A stretch of DNA of 7,207 nucleotides from Bacteroidia bacterium (GCA_016209245.1 JACQWN010000110.1:1-7207), one strand, 5' to 3'. Positions 1 to 6,821 are shown, counted from the first letter of the stretch. Notes: a model not told the origin generated them from the sequence alone. Numbers and translations: made by a program.

Positions 1-35
1 GATATTTGCTTCGCGATATTAGTTGATAATTTTTT

Positions 36-64
36 TTTACAAATTCATTTTCTTTCAGTATAAT
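36..64 (+). promoter_or_regulatory. possible promoter of the hypC-hypE gene set
   Basis: TTTACA at 36-41 and TATAAT at 59-64 are separated by 17 nt, which matches a classical sigma70 layout and would start transcription near position 70, about 60 nt before hypC. Bacteroidota housekeeping sigma factors normally prefer TTTG and TAnnTTTG elements, and the region is very AT-rich, so this may be a chance match. No clear TAnnTTTG was found upstream of hypC, which leaves this as the best candidate. Confidence 0.3.
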
Positions 65-129
65 ATTTTTTATTTAAGAGTATCCGTAGTTAATACCAAA
101 TTTAGGGTTTAACATTTAAATTTAAAATC

Positions 130-348
130 ATGTGTTTAAGCATTCCAGCAAAAGTAATATCAATAAATGACAAAATCGCTGATGTTTCACTTGGCGGAAC
201 TATTATCCAGGCGGGGCTTCATTTGATTGATGATGTGAAAATTGGTGATTATATTTTAATGCATACCGGCTATGCAATTCAGAAGATAAGCGAAGAAGAT
301 GCGAAGGAATCGTTGAAATTAATCAGAGAAATAATTCAGGTTAATTAA
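130..348 (+). CDS. hypC: hydrogenase maturation chaperone HypC (HypC/HybG/HupF family)
   Basis: This small 72-residue protein is a HypC-family chaperone. In the family, HypC binds HypD to form the scaffold on which the Fe(CN)2CO group is assembled, then carries it to the large subunit of [NiFe]-hydrogenase in the cytoplasm. The sequence opens with MCLSIPAKV, which holds the essential Cys2 left N-terminal after Met removal. It continues as the usual beta-barrel (VSLGGT, then GDYILMHTGYAIQKI) and ends in a short helix (EEDAKESLKLI). Length and every family landmark are normal, so the protein looks functional. It is the only intact hyp gene here: its partner HypD and the next enzyme HypE are damaged downstream. 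The start is fixed by the Cys2 motif. Upstream bases are A/T-rich with no Shine-Dalgarno sequence. Confidence 0.95.
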   Translation: MCLSIPAKVISINDKIADVSLGGTIIQAGLHLIDDVKIGDYILMHTGYAIQKISEEDAKESLKLIREIIQVN

Positions 349-365
349 ACCAAAATTAAATAAAA

Positions 366-629
366 ATGCCACGAATAAGCGAATTTTTTGGAATAGTTAT
401 TTATATTTATGCTAAAGAGCATCTTCCACCGCATCTTCATGCAATATACCAAGGTAAAGATGCAATGATTGATATAACAACAGGTGAATTGATAAAAGGG
501 AAGATATCAAGAAGGGCATTACGATTAGTGCAGGATTGGATAGAGATACATCAAAAAGATCTTCTGGAAAATTTTGAAGAATCGCAAAAAGATATACCTA
601 ATTTTAAAAAAATTGAACCATTAAAATAA
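366..629 (+). CDS. DUF4160 domain protein
   Basis: The 87-residue protein matches the DUF4160 pattern as I know it. It has an MPRI-type start, a strand ending in IYIYAKEH, the signature HLPPHLHA (near residues 18-25), a short beta segment with the D/E-containing AMIDITTGEL, and an ISRRALRLVQDWIEIHQKDLLENF helix. The family is small, has no established biochemical function, and is very often encoded next to a DUF2442 gene, as here (6-nt gap). Such pairs have been suggested to be toxin-antitoxin-like, but I know of no firm proof. The gene lies 17 nt after hypC and in the same direction, so it is probably co-transcribed. It looks full length and undamaged. Nothing in it suggests a role in hydrogenase maturation, so it may be an insertion into the hyp operon. 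Confidence 0.85.
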   Translation: MPRISEFFGIVIYIYAKEHLPPHLHAIYQGKDAMIDITTGELIKGKISRRALRLVQDWIEIHQKDLLENFEESQKDIPNFKKIEPLK

Positions 630-635
630 AACTCT

Positions 636-938
636 ATGATACCATGCATTTTAAAAATTAAAAAAGTTGAACCATACAAAATAACTTGCGTGTGGAATAC
701 AAAAGAATCAAGAATAATTGATTTAGAAGATGAACTAAAAAAATGGGCGACTTCTAAAGATAGTCCTTATTTCAAGTTGCTTGATAAAAATATATTTTTA
801 CAGGTAAAGCTTGACAAACTTGCAAAAACAATTTCTTGGGAAAATCTGGCAATAATGATAAATACAAATGGCGAAAGAATACCTGCACCATTAGATTTTT
901 GCCCCGATTTTTTATATAAAATAAGTAAGCCAGTATAA
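636..938 (+). CDS. DUF2442 domain protein
   Basis: The 100-residue protein fits the DUF2442 pattern. An N-terminal strand pair (ILKIKKVEPYKITCVWNTKESRIIDL) is followed by a helix, the SPYFKLLDKNIFLQVKLDKLAKTISWENLA core with the conserved F-x-x-V and I-x-W positions, and a C-terminal PDFLY. The family resembles a small beta-rich adaptor and its activity is unknown. It forms a pair with the DUF4160 gene 6 nt upstream, a frequent arrangement, and the two products probably act together. hypD starts 10 nt downstream. The stretch between SWEN and PDFLY (about residues 71-88) is longer than the short link I would expect in typical members. The gene appears intact and under selection, unlike the two genes after it. 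Confidence 0.8.
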   Translation: MIPCILKIKKVEPYKITCVWNTKESRIIDLEDELKKWATSKDSPYFKLLDKNIFLQVKLDKLAKTISWENLAIMINTNGERIPAPLDFCPDFLYKISKPV

Positions 939-948
939 ATAATTTATT

Positions 949-1806
949 ATGAAATATCTTGATGAATACAGGAATAAAAAACTTATTATAAAATTATCAG
1001 AAAATATTAAGAGAATCTCAAAAAAAGAGATTTCCTTAATGGAGGTATGCGGCGGGCATACTTTATCAATTCACAGGTTTGGCATCCCATCGTTATTGCC
1101 CAAAAATATAAAGTTGCTTTCCGGGGCTGGTTGTCCGGTTTGTGTTACAAGTAAAAAATATATTGACCAGGCGGTTAAGCTTGGGCGTATTAAAGATGTT
1201 ATTATTACAACTTATGGAGATTTGATAAGGGTTCCCGGTTCAATCTCTTCATTAGATAAAGAAAAATCACAAGGAGATGATATCCGTATGGTTTATTCCA
1301 CTATAGAAGCGTTGAATATCGCAAAAGAAAATAAAAATAAAAAGGTAATTTTTTTAGGAATCGGATTTGAAACGACTGCCCCATCAAGTGCGGCGGCTAT
1401 TACAACAGCGGCAGAGCAAGGGATTGATAATTTTTCTGTTTTTAGCTCTCATAAAATAATGAAGCCGGCTCTTGAAGCACTGATTAATGAAGGTGTTAAA
1501 ATTAACGGATACATCTGTCCCGGACATGTGAGCACTATTACCGGCATTGAAATTTATACTGATAACAGCGGTCTTGCAATACAAAAAAAATATGAAAAAT
1601 ATGATACGGAAAAATTGTTTGATACAAAAGTGCCCGAACCAAAAGAACCAAAAGGTTGTATATGCGGAGAAATTCTTATGGGGTTAAAAACGTCAAAAGA
1701 TTGTAAGCTGTTTCAAAAAGTATGTAATCCTGAAAACCCTATCGGCGCTTGTATGGTGTCGATCGAAGGTGCATGTCAAACATTTTATAAATTTCATGGA
1801 ATATAA
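949..1806 (+). CDS. hypD: HypD with internal in-frame deletion, probably non-functional
   Basis: HypD is the iron-sulfur scaffold that, with HypC, holds iron while CN and CO ligands are attached. This product has 285 residues, while family members have about 360-375. Both ends are normal: MEVCGGHT (Cys34), GCPVC (Cys62/Cys65), GFETTAPS near 139-146, CPGHVSTITG at 190-199, and a C-terminal cysteine-rich module (Cys237, 239, 252, 259, 268, 276) ending in EGACQTFYKF. Around residues 204-206 (near nt 1560) the sequence jumps from GIEIYTD straight to NSGLAIQKKYEKYDTEK. The usual intervening block with GFEPLD, the EGN segment and WRGLG, about 75-80 residues, is absent. The deletion keeps the frame. 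Losing this part of the fold should abolish function. Alternatives are a miscollapsed assembly or a short HypD-like variant, the latter unlikely given the damaged hypE 4 nt downstream. Confidence 0.9.
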   Translation: MKYLDEYRNKKLIIKLSENIKRISKKEISLMEVCGGHTLSIHRFGIPSLLPKNIKLLSGAGCPVCVTSKKYIDQAVKLGRIKDVIITTYGDLIRVPGSISSLDKEKSQGDDIRMVYSTIEALNIAKENKNKKVIFLGIGFETTAPSSAAAITTAAEQGIDNFSVFSSHKIMKPALEALINEGVKINGYICPGHVSTITGIEIYTDNSGLAIQKKYEKYDTEKLFDTKVPEPKEPKGCICGEILMGLKTSKDCKLFQKVCNPENPIGACMVSIEGACQTFYKFHGI

Positions 1807-1810
1807 GATT

Positions 1811-2181
1811 ATGAATAAAGCAATTCTTCTTTCTCACGGCAGTGGCGGGAAATTAATGCTTGATTTAATTAAAAATCTGTTCATAAATTATTTTGATAAT
1901 AAAATTATAAGCACACAAACCGATTCCGCCGTTCTTGACAAATATAATAAAAATATTGTATTTACATGTGTGCAAGGAATCCTCAATATTTTAAGTCAAA
2001 AATAAAAAGTGACTGTGCCTGTCTTAATAAAATAATACAGAAGGCAGTGAAGGTATCAGATAAGATAAAATTTATCAGAGATGTTACTCGTGGGGGTGTA
2101 GCAACAATATTATGCGAATTGACCGAAAAGAATAATTTTGGAATAGAAATAAACGAAACTTTGCTTCCAAGAATATGTTAA
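1811..2181 (+). pseudogene. hypE: HypE remnant: two internal deletions plus frameshift
   Basis: HypE dehydrates the carbamoyl group placed on its C-terminal Cys (by HypF) to a cyanide donor for HypC-HypD; it has about 330-340 residues. Only about 120 remain. Piece 1 (1811 to about 1966) encodes the start: MNKAILLSHGSGGKLM, then TDSAVL and NIVFT, equal to the ATP-binding N-terminus. The frame then runs into unrelated codons and stops at 2003-2005. Piece 2 (from about 1967, frame shifted by one) encodes CARNPQYF, IKSDCACLN, RDVTRGGVATIL and GIEINETLLP, the middle of HypE. The last codons give PRIC followed by TAA at 2179-2181, which is the conserved HypE C-terminus. So about 130 residues are missing at the first junction and about 75-80 at the second, where LP occurs on both sides. 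The start is the ATG 4 nt after the hypD stop. Confidence 0.9.
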
Positions 2182-4118
2182 GAAATTCTAATACCAATCA
2201 CTAAAATATCGTCAACCTGGTCTAAAGCGCCTCTCCAATTAACGATAGTCTGTTCAATGATTATTTTTTGTTCTTTCATATCTTTTTCCTGGACACTTAG
2301 CAAAAGTTGCTTAAATGGCTTATACTTGAATTTTTTTCCATTCGGCCCGCCGAACTGGTCGGCATAACCATCGGAGAAGATGTAGAAGGTATCCCCTGTA
2401 TGAAGCTGGAACTGATTTAATGTAAAGGAAGTATGCCCTTCCGGATAAATTCCTACAGGCATTTTATCACCTTTTACCTCGACTATGCTCGGCACAAGTA
2501 TTTCTCTTAATTCAAACGGTTGCATCGCAACCGTTTGAATTAAATATAAAGGATTATTTGCACCTGAGAATTGTAACATATTTGTTTCATCATTTATCAC
2601 GCATAAAGCCATATCCATACCGTCTTTCGACTCCCCTTCCTTTCCTGTCTGATGTAAGGCCCTTACAACATACTCCCTTAATTCGTCCAAAATTTTATTG
2701 GCAACAGTAATGCCTCTTTTATTAATAATATCATTCAGGAACGATACACCCAACATTGACATAAAAGCACCGGGAACACCATGACCCGTGCAATCGGCAG
2801 CAAGAACAACTATATTATCATCATGTTTGCCAACCCAGAAAAAATCGCCGCTTACTATATCCCTTGGTTTATTGAGAATAAAATACTGCGCCGGCATTAC
2901 TGCATCAATAAAAGCTAAAGGAGGCAATATCGCTTTTTTCTGCTGAAGCAGAATTTCATTCTTCTGCATGATTTCATCATTTTGTGCCTCAATCTCCTCT
3001 TTTTGCTGACGGATTTCTTGATTTTGCTGCATTATCTCCTTATTTTTTAATTCCAATAAATAATTCGCCTTCTTCTTCATTCTGTAACTGCGATAAATAA
3101 CATATCCCAAGCCCGTTACCAGTAATAATAAAACACAAAAAAAATACAATACAAGCTGTTGTTTCTCTATTTCCTTTAGTTGTGCATTTAAAGTTTTGTT
3201 CTGAATATTGATTTTTTCCTGTTTCGTAACAATTTCTTCTTCTTTTGCCTCTAAAATCTTCTTTTTTTCATTAATCTCAGTCTTCTTTTTTTTTAATTCT
3301 TCAACCTGGTTTTTTATTGATGCCTTTTGATTTTCTAAAACATTGTTTTTTTCAACAATTTCCGTCTGTTTTGCTCTGATATTATTTGCCAGATTTGTCA
3401 ATTCCGATTTCTGGCGTTCAATTTCTCCTTGCTGTTGAGCAATTTCTTCCCGTTGCCGGATTATTCTTTCATTTTGCTGTTGAATCTCTGCTTGTTGTTC
3501 ATCAATGACAACGGTCTGTTTTGCAACTGTTTCTTTTTCTTTTTGCAGTAATACATCGGTTTTTTTGTACAGCACTTCCCAATCTTCTTTAGTCTTTACA
3601 GCAAGCCCGATAAATAATTCCGAAGCTGTTAAACGTGCTTCATTCATTTTGGCTTCATTTAACTCAAAACGCTTTTTACCATCCACTACTATAAAATTAA
3701 CCATTGATTTATGAAATTCATAGTTTTCAGTCGCAAGCAGAATATTTTTCCCTTTTATTCTTTCAAATATTTGTTCAATATCAAAACCGCTTAGTTTGTT
3801 TACATATAATACCTGAATGCTGGAAATCTCGTCAATCGCCGAAAAACACATTATTCTAATCGGTTTATTATGAAGTATTTTTTTATTTTCAGCCATTTTT
3901 ATTAAAGTGGTGCGTAAATTTGAATTACAATCCTTTTCCAGAATGCCTATATTAAATTCAGGAAAAGCACTTTCATTTTCCCATGTTATATATTTTGAAA
4001 TATCATAGACAAAACTTGCACGTGCATCATCGTCAAACTGAATTTGACAGAATGAATATGCCGTTTGAAACAACAGTGCTATCAGTAAGCTTAATATTTT
4101 ATTTATATATCCTGTCAT
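2178..4118 (-). CDS. YfiR-domain / coiled-coil / PP2C (SpoIIE-type) transmembrane sensor phosphatase
   Basis: The 646-residue protein begins with a hydrophobic export signal (about residues 8-24), followed by a YfiR/DUF4154-like domain (about 27-178) expected in the periplasm. A long coiled coil (about 185-320) has Ile/Leu every seven residues, for example at 212, 219, 226, 233 and 240. One membrane helix spans about 322-343. A second heptad coil (about 355-390, Ile362/369/376/383) leads into a PP2C SpoIIE-type phosphatase domain (about 398-645). Metal and catalytic landmarks are present: SGDFFW, ADCTGHGVPGAFMS, DGMDMAL, FSGANNPLY, DKMPVG, FSDGYADQFGG and DQVDDILV. By family analogy it dephosphorylates a serine/threonine-phosphorylated regulator, such as an anti-sigma-factor antagonist, in response to an envelope signal; the partner is not in this window. 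The ATG lies 30 nt after the helicase stop, which suggests an operon. The 3' end abuts hypE. Confidence 0.9.
   Translation of the reverse strand: MTGYINKILSLLIALLFQTAYSFCQIQFDDDARASFVYDISKYITWENESAFPEFNIGILEKDCNSNLRTTLIKMAENKKILHNKPIRIMCFSAIDEISSIQVLYVNKLSGFDIEQIFERIKGKNILLATENYEFHKSMVNFIVVDGKKRFELNEAKMNEARLTASELFIGLAVKTKEDWEVLYKKTDVLLQKEKETVAKQTVVIDEQQAEIQQQNERIIRQREEIAQQQGEIERQKSELTNLANNIRAKQTEIVEKNNVLENQKASIKNQVEELKKKKTEINEKKKILEAKEEEIVTKQEKINIQNKTLNAQLKEIEKQQLVLYFFCVLLLLVTGLGYVIYRSYRMKKKANYLLELKNKEIMQQNQEIRQQKEEIEAQNDEIMQKNEILLQQKKAILPPLAFIDAVMPAQYFILNKPRDIVSGDFFWVGKHDDNIVVLAADCTGHGVPGAFMSMLGVSFLNDIINKRGITVANKILDELREYVVRALHQTGKEGESKDGMDMALCVINDETNMLQFSGANNPLYLIQTVAMQPFELREILVPSIVEVKGDKMPVGIYPEGHTSFTLNQFQLHTGDTFYIFSDGYADQFGGPNGKKFKYKPFKQLLLSVQEKDMKEQKIIIEQTIVNWRGALDQVDDILVIGIRIS
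2507..2543. repeat. perfect palindrome inside the phosphatase coding sequence
   Basis: TTAATTCAAACGGTTGC (2507-2523) and its exact reverse complement (2527-2543) are separated by only ATC, giving a hairpin with 17-bp arms and a 3-nt loop. It lies inside the PP2C gene and encodes residues 526-537 (LIQTVAMQPFEL on the - strand), between the SGANNPLY motif and the DKMPVG motif. That is a loop position in the SpoIIE-type fold, where added residues could be tolerated. The reading frame is kept. The architecture resembles the hairpin at 6703-6735, although the sequence differs. Confidence 0.8.
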
Positions 4119-4148
4119 GATTATTATTTCAAAACAATTATAGATTTG

Positions 4149-6665
4149 TTAAATTTTATACGCCGGCTTGATCTTTCCATTATATATCATGTGTTTAAGC
4201 ACATAACGGAGCTCGGAATATGATAGTTTATCCTCGAGGGCGGTTTTTGCCTGGGCTAATAAAGTTGTGTTGTTGTGAAGAAAATAATCGGAGGCAAGTG
4301 CTATTTTTTCAGGGACTATAAGCTTTTCTATTTCTAATTCTCCTGTACCTACGAAATGAGCAAGGTGCCCTTCAATAGTCGAAACTGCCAGATGCCGCTC
4401 AATCGCTATTGTTTCAACAGATTTTCCTTCACGAAAAAGAGCAAAGCTTATTTGCCTGGAATCAATCTTTTCATGGTTTTGATCGAATGTCGCTTCGGTT
4501 TCATGTATTTCTATGTTGTTTTCTTTGCAATATTGTATTATCATACCAAGTATTTCAGTGCCGTATTTTTTTATTTTCTTGCTGCCTATTCTATCTATTG
4601 TTTTTAGTTCGGATAATGTAGTTGGCAGAAGTGATACTAATTCGAATAATGTCTTTTGCGGCAATATCCTGTTTATTGGCGTATTCATTTCATCCGCTTT
4701 TATTTCACGCCAGGTTTTCAACTGTTTGTATAAAACCGGATGTACAACATCATAAAACTTGGTTTCATCGGGCTTTTTAATTTGCGGTTTTTCTATATAT
4801 TTTTCAATCGCCGCTTTAGCCCTTGCTTCGAGATAATTTTTTACAACGAAACCATTGCTGCAGGCTTTAAGGCACGATATTTTCATCATGGTTTCTTCCT
4901 GTAACTTTTCTATTGCTTCAGTAATGGTTTTGCGAACTGCTTTATTGTCGGTTACGATAGAAATTTTATTCACTTCATTGCTGACAATTGTTTCAGTTTT
5001 ACCGGTAAAATAGATGCACGCTTTTTTAATACGGTCTTGCAAAACCTGATTATTTTCAATATTCTCATGCTGTGAAATAATCCGTTGCAGTTGTGCATTG
5101 AATTTTTCCATTACATCTGTTATATCCGTCTTAACTGAGGTAACGATACTTTCAAAAATTTTGTGCATATCGCCATGCAAGCTTCCTTGGTTTTCCCTGC
5201 AAACCTTGATACAATGATATATCCGGGTTTGTAATGTTCTGAAGTCGAATAATTCGGAGAGTAAGCTCTGTTCGTAGGTTTTTTTCGATTCGATAAGTTG
5301 CATCTCTGTAGGGGGATTTTCTTCTACATCTCGTGTAAAACGCTCAATCCGCGAATCGAAAATCAGCCCGTTGCGCGAAACTGTAGTTTTCAACACCAGC
5401 CCCTCCAGCGACCGGCACCGGCTGAGAGCCACATAAACCTGTCCGTGTGTGAAAGCCGCATGAGCATCAATTATCGCTTTATCAAATGTCAGCCCCTGAC
5501 TTTTATGAATAGTGATAGCCCATGCAAGCTTTAGCGGAAACTGCTTGAAAGTTCCCGCAATCTGTTCTTTTATTTCTTTAGTGGTTTCATCAATGCTGTA
5601 CTTTAGATTCTGCCATTCAAGCGGCTCAACATAGATTTCTTCATTGTCATCGGGGCATTTTACATAAATGGCATCATCATCAAGCTTAACAATAGCACCG
5701 ATTTTACCGTTAAAAAACAATTTTTCACGCGAGGGGTCATTCTTTATGAACATTACCTGTGCTCCCTTTTTCAAAATAAGCTCGTAATCGGTTGGATAGG
5801 AATATTCCGGGAAATCGCCGTTCACCGTAGCCGTATATGTTCGCTCCTTCACCGGTAACTTCCGCAGTTCCGCTTCGTTTATTTCCTGGGCCTGTGCATT
5901 GTGAGTCGTGAGCGTTATATACCCTTCATCTTTTCCCGGCGAGAAATTACCATTAAATTTTTTATTTAATTCTCCGAGCATTGTATCATCAATCCTCGAC
6001 TCACGTATCATGTTCAGAATCCTTATGAAATATTCGTCCGACTGACGGAAGATATGCTTAAGCTCTATGCTTATATAATCCGTTTTCTGCAATGCTTTGC
6101 TACTGAAAAAAAAGCCGGTTTCATAATATTCCTTGAGAATATTCCATTCGTCTTCTTTAATAACCGGCGCTAATTGCTGGAGATCGCCAATCATAAGCAA
6201 TTGTATGCCTCCAAACGGTTTAGCTTTGTTTTTATATCTTCTCAGCACATCGTCAATGCCGTCAAGCAGGTCTGCCCTTACCATGCTTATTTCGTCAATC
6301 ACCAATAAATCGAGACTTTTTATGATGTTAATCTTTTCACGGTTGAACTTCTGAAGAGCTGCAAGGGTAGAGGGCTTATTCTGTTGAAACGGAAGCCCGT
6401 GATTGATATAATCAACGGGAATATAAGGTCCGAAAGGCATCTGGAAAAACGAATGAATCGTCACACCTCCGGCATTTATAGCTGCGACTCCTGTCGGGGC
6501 TACAACAATCATCCGCTTTAATGAAACTTTTTTCAGATTATGCAAAAAAGTCGTCTTCCCTGTTCCAGCTTTTCCTGTTAGAAATACGTTCTTTTCAGTA
6601 AAATTGACAAAATCAAAAGCAAGTTTCAATTCTGCGTTTATGGTCATTTCCATCATTCTAGGCAT
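4149..6665 (-). CDS. PIF1-like superfamily 1 helicase with HRDC and RecQ-type C-terminal HTH domains
   Basis: This is a PIF1/RecD-like 5'-3' DNA helicase. Numbering from the ATG at 6665 (838 residues): Walker A GKAGTGKT 31-38, motif Ia APTGVAA 56-62, Walker B VIDEISM 122-128, GDLQQLAPV 160-168, FRQ 206-208, the UvrD_C_2-like AITIHKSQGLTFD 383-395 and VALSRCRSLEGL 412-423. A helical linker is followed by an HRDC domain (about 636-716, with LPQKTLFELVSLLP and the helical IDRIGSKKIKKYG). A RecQ C-terminal helix-turn-helix domain follows (about 736-829, with GKSVETIAIERHLAVSTIEGHL). Likely roles are processing of replication or recombination intermediates, or of structured DNA. The frame is open up to a TTG at 6692, but the ATG at 6665 after an A-rich stretch is the better start; ATGs at 6656, 6653 and 6647 are also possible. 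It precedes the phosphatase gene by 30 nt. Confidence 0.9.
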   Translation of the reverse strand: MPRMMEMTINAELKLAFDFVNFTEKNVFLTGKAGTGKTTFLHNLKKVSLKRMIVVAPTGVAAINAGGVTIHSFFQMPFGPYIPVDYINHGLPFQQNKPSTLAALQKFNREKINIIKSLDLLVIDEISMVRADLLDGIDDVLRRYKNKAKPFGGIQLLMIGDLQQLAPVIKEDEWNILKEYYETGFFFSSKALQKTDYISIELKHIFRQSDEYFIRILNMIRESRIDDTMLGELNKKFNGNFSPGKDEGYITLTTHNAQAQEINEAELRKLPVKERTYTATVNGDFPEYSYPTDYELILKKGAQVMFIKNDPSREKLFFNGKIGAIVKLDDDAIYVKCPDDNEEIYVEPLEWQNLKYSIDETTKEIKEQIAGTFKQFPLKLAWAITIHKSQGLTFDKAIIDAHAAFTHGQVYVALSRCRSLEGLVLKTTVSRNGLIFDSRIERFTRDVEENPPTEMQLIESKKTYEQSLLSELFDFRTLQTRIYHCIKVCRENQGSLHGDMHKIFESIVTSVKTDITDVMEKFNAQLQRIISQHENIENNQVLQDRIKKACIYFTGKTETIVSNEVNKISIVTDNKAVRKTITEAIEKLQEETMMKISCLKACSNGFVVKNYLEARAKAAIEKYIEKPQIKKPDETKFYDVVHPVLYKQLKTWREIKADEMNTPINRILPQKTLFELVSLLPTTLSELKTIDRIGSKKIKKYGTEILGMIIQYCKENNIEIHETEATFDQNHEKIDSRQISFALFREGKSVETIAIERHLAVSTIEGHLAHFVGTGELEIEKLIVPEKIALASDYFLHNNTTLLAQAKTALEDKLSYSELRYVLKHMIYNGKIKPAYKI

Positions 6666-6702
6666 TTTGTAGTATAAATAGTGTTGCGACAATTTAATTT
6701 TA

Positions 6703-6735
6703 AGACCTCACAGGTTTCTAAAACCTGTGAGGTCT
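6703..6735. repeat. perfect 15-bp-arm palindrome in the helicase leader
   Basis: AGACCTCACAGGTTT (6703-6717) and its exact reverse complement (6721-6735) flank a 3-nt CTA loop. It sits 37 nt upstream of the helicase ATG. There is no strong T-tract on either side, so it is not a typical intrinsic terminator. From memory, palindromes with this ACCTCACAGGTTT core recur between genes in many Bacteroidota genomes and behave like REP-type dispersed repeats; that recollection is not checked here. Confidence 0.85.
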
Positions 6736-6797
6736 GGATTAAAAAATTGTTTTCAATGTTTAATTTTTAAATTGTCAAGACAATAGTAACAAAAATG

Positions 6798-6805
6798 CAA
6801 AAGTA
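6798..6805 (-). promoter_or_regulatory. candidate Bacteroidota -7 element for the helicase-phosphatase transcript
   Basis: On the - strand this reads TACTTTTG, an exact match to the Bacteroidota -7 consensus TAnnTTTG. It would start transcription near 6790 and give a leader of about 125 nt containing the 6703-6735 hairpin. No good TTTG -33 element was found at the expected spacing, so the call is tentative. Other small palindromes nearby (ATTGTC-aa-GACAAT, 6771-6784) could be an operator just past the start site. Confidence 0.35.
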
Positions 6806-6821
6806 TATATTTGTTATAAAA

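Noticed and set aside
1..39. Weak hairpin (GC-TTC-GC core with ATAT flanks) followed by a nine-T run, possible terminator of an upstream gene
   Set aside because: The stem needs a bulge and a wobble pair, and the T-run begins about 10 nt after it. The window does not show the upstream gene.
1384..1584. Open frame on the - strand inside hypD
   Set aside because: It is antisense to recognisable HypD motifs and its product resembles no family I know.
1769..1810. An earlier in-frame ATG at 1769 for the hypE fragment
   Set aside because: It lies within the end of hypD and adds residues unlike HypE. The ATG at 1811 begins the typical HypE N-terminus (AILLSHGSGG).
3000..3500. Repetitive-looking Q/E/K-rich coding stretch that could be taken for a tandem DNA repeat
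   Set aside because: The periodicity is the seven-residue pattern of a coiled coil; the codons vary and no exact DNA repeat unit is present.
3505..3714. Open frame on the + strand opposite the phosphatase gene
   Set aside because: It mirrors the coiled-coil and YfiR-like region; its composition is explained by the complementary strand.
4119..4148. Separate promoter for the phosphatase gene
   Set aside because: The 30-nt gap holds no acceptable TAnnTTTG; the nearest resemblance (TTGTTTTG) is too close to the start codon.
4356..6354. Several + strand open frames opposite the helicase gene (for example 4356-4607, 5298-5534, 6133-6354)
   Set aside because: All are antisense shadows of conserved helicase codons, with no recognisable protein features.
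6666..6692. TTG start at 6692 extending the helicase by nine residues
   Set aside because: The extra residues are not conserved-looking, the TTG is close to the hairpin, and several ATGs follow within 45 nt.
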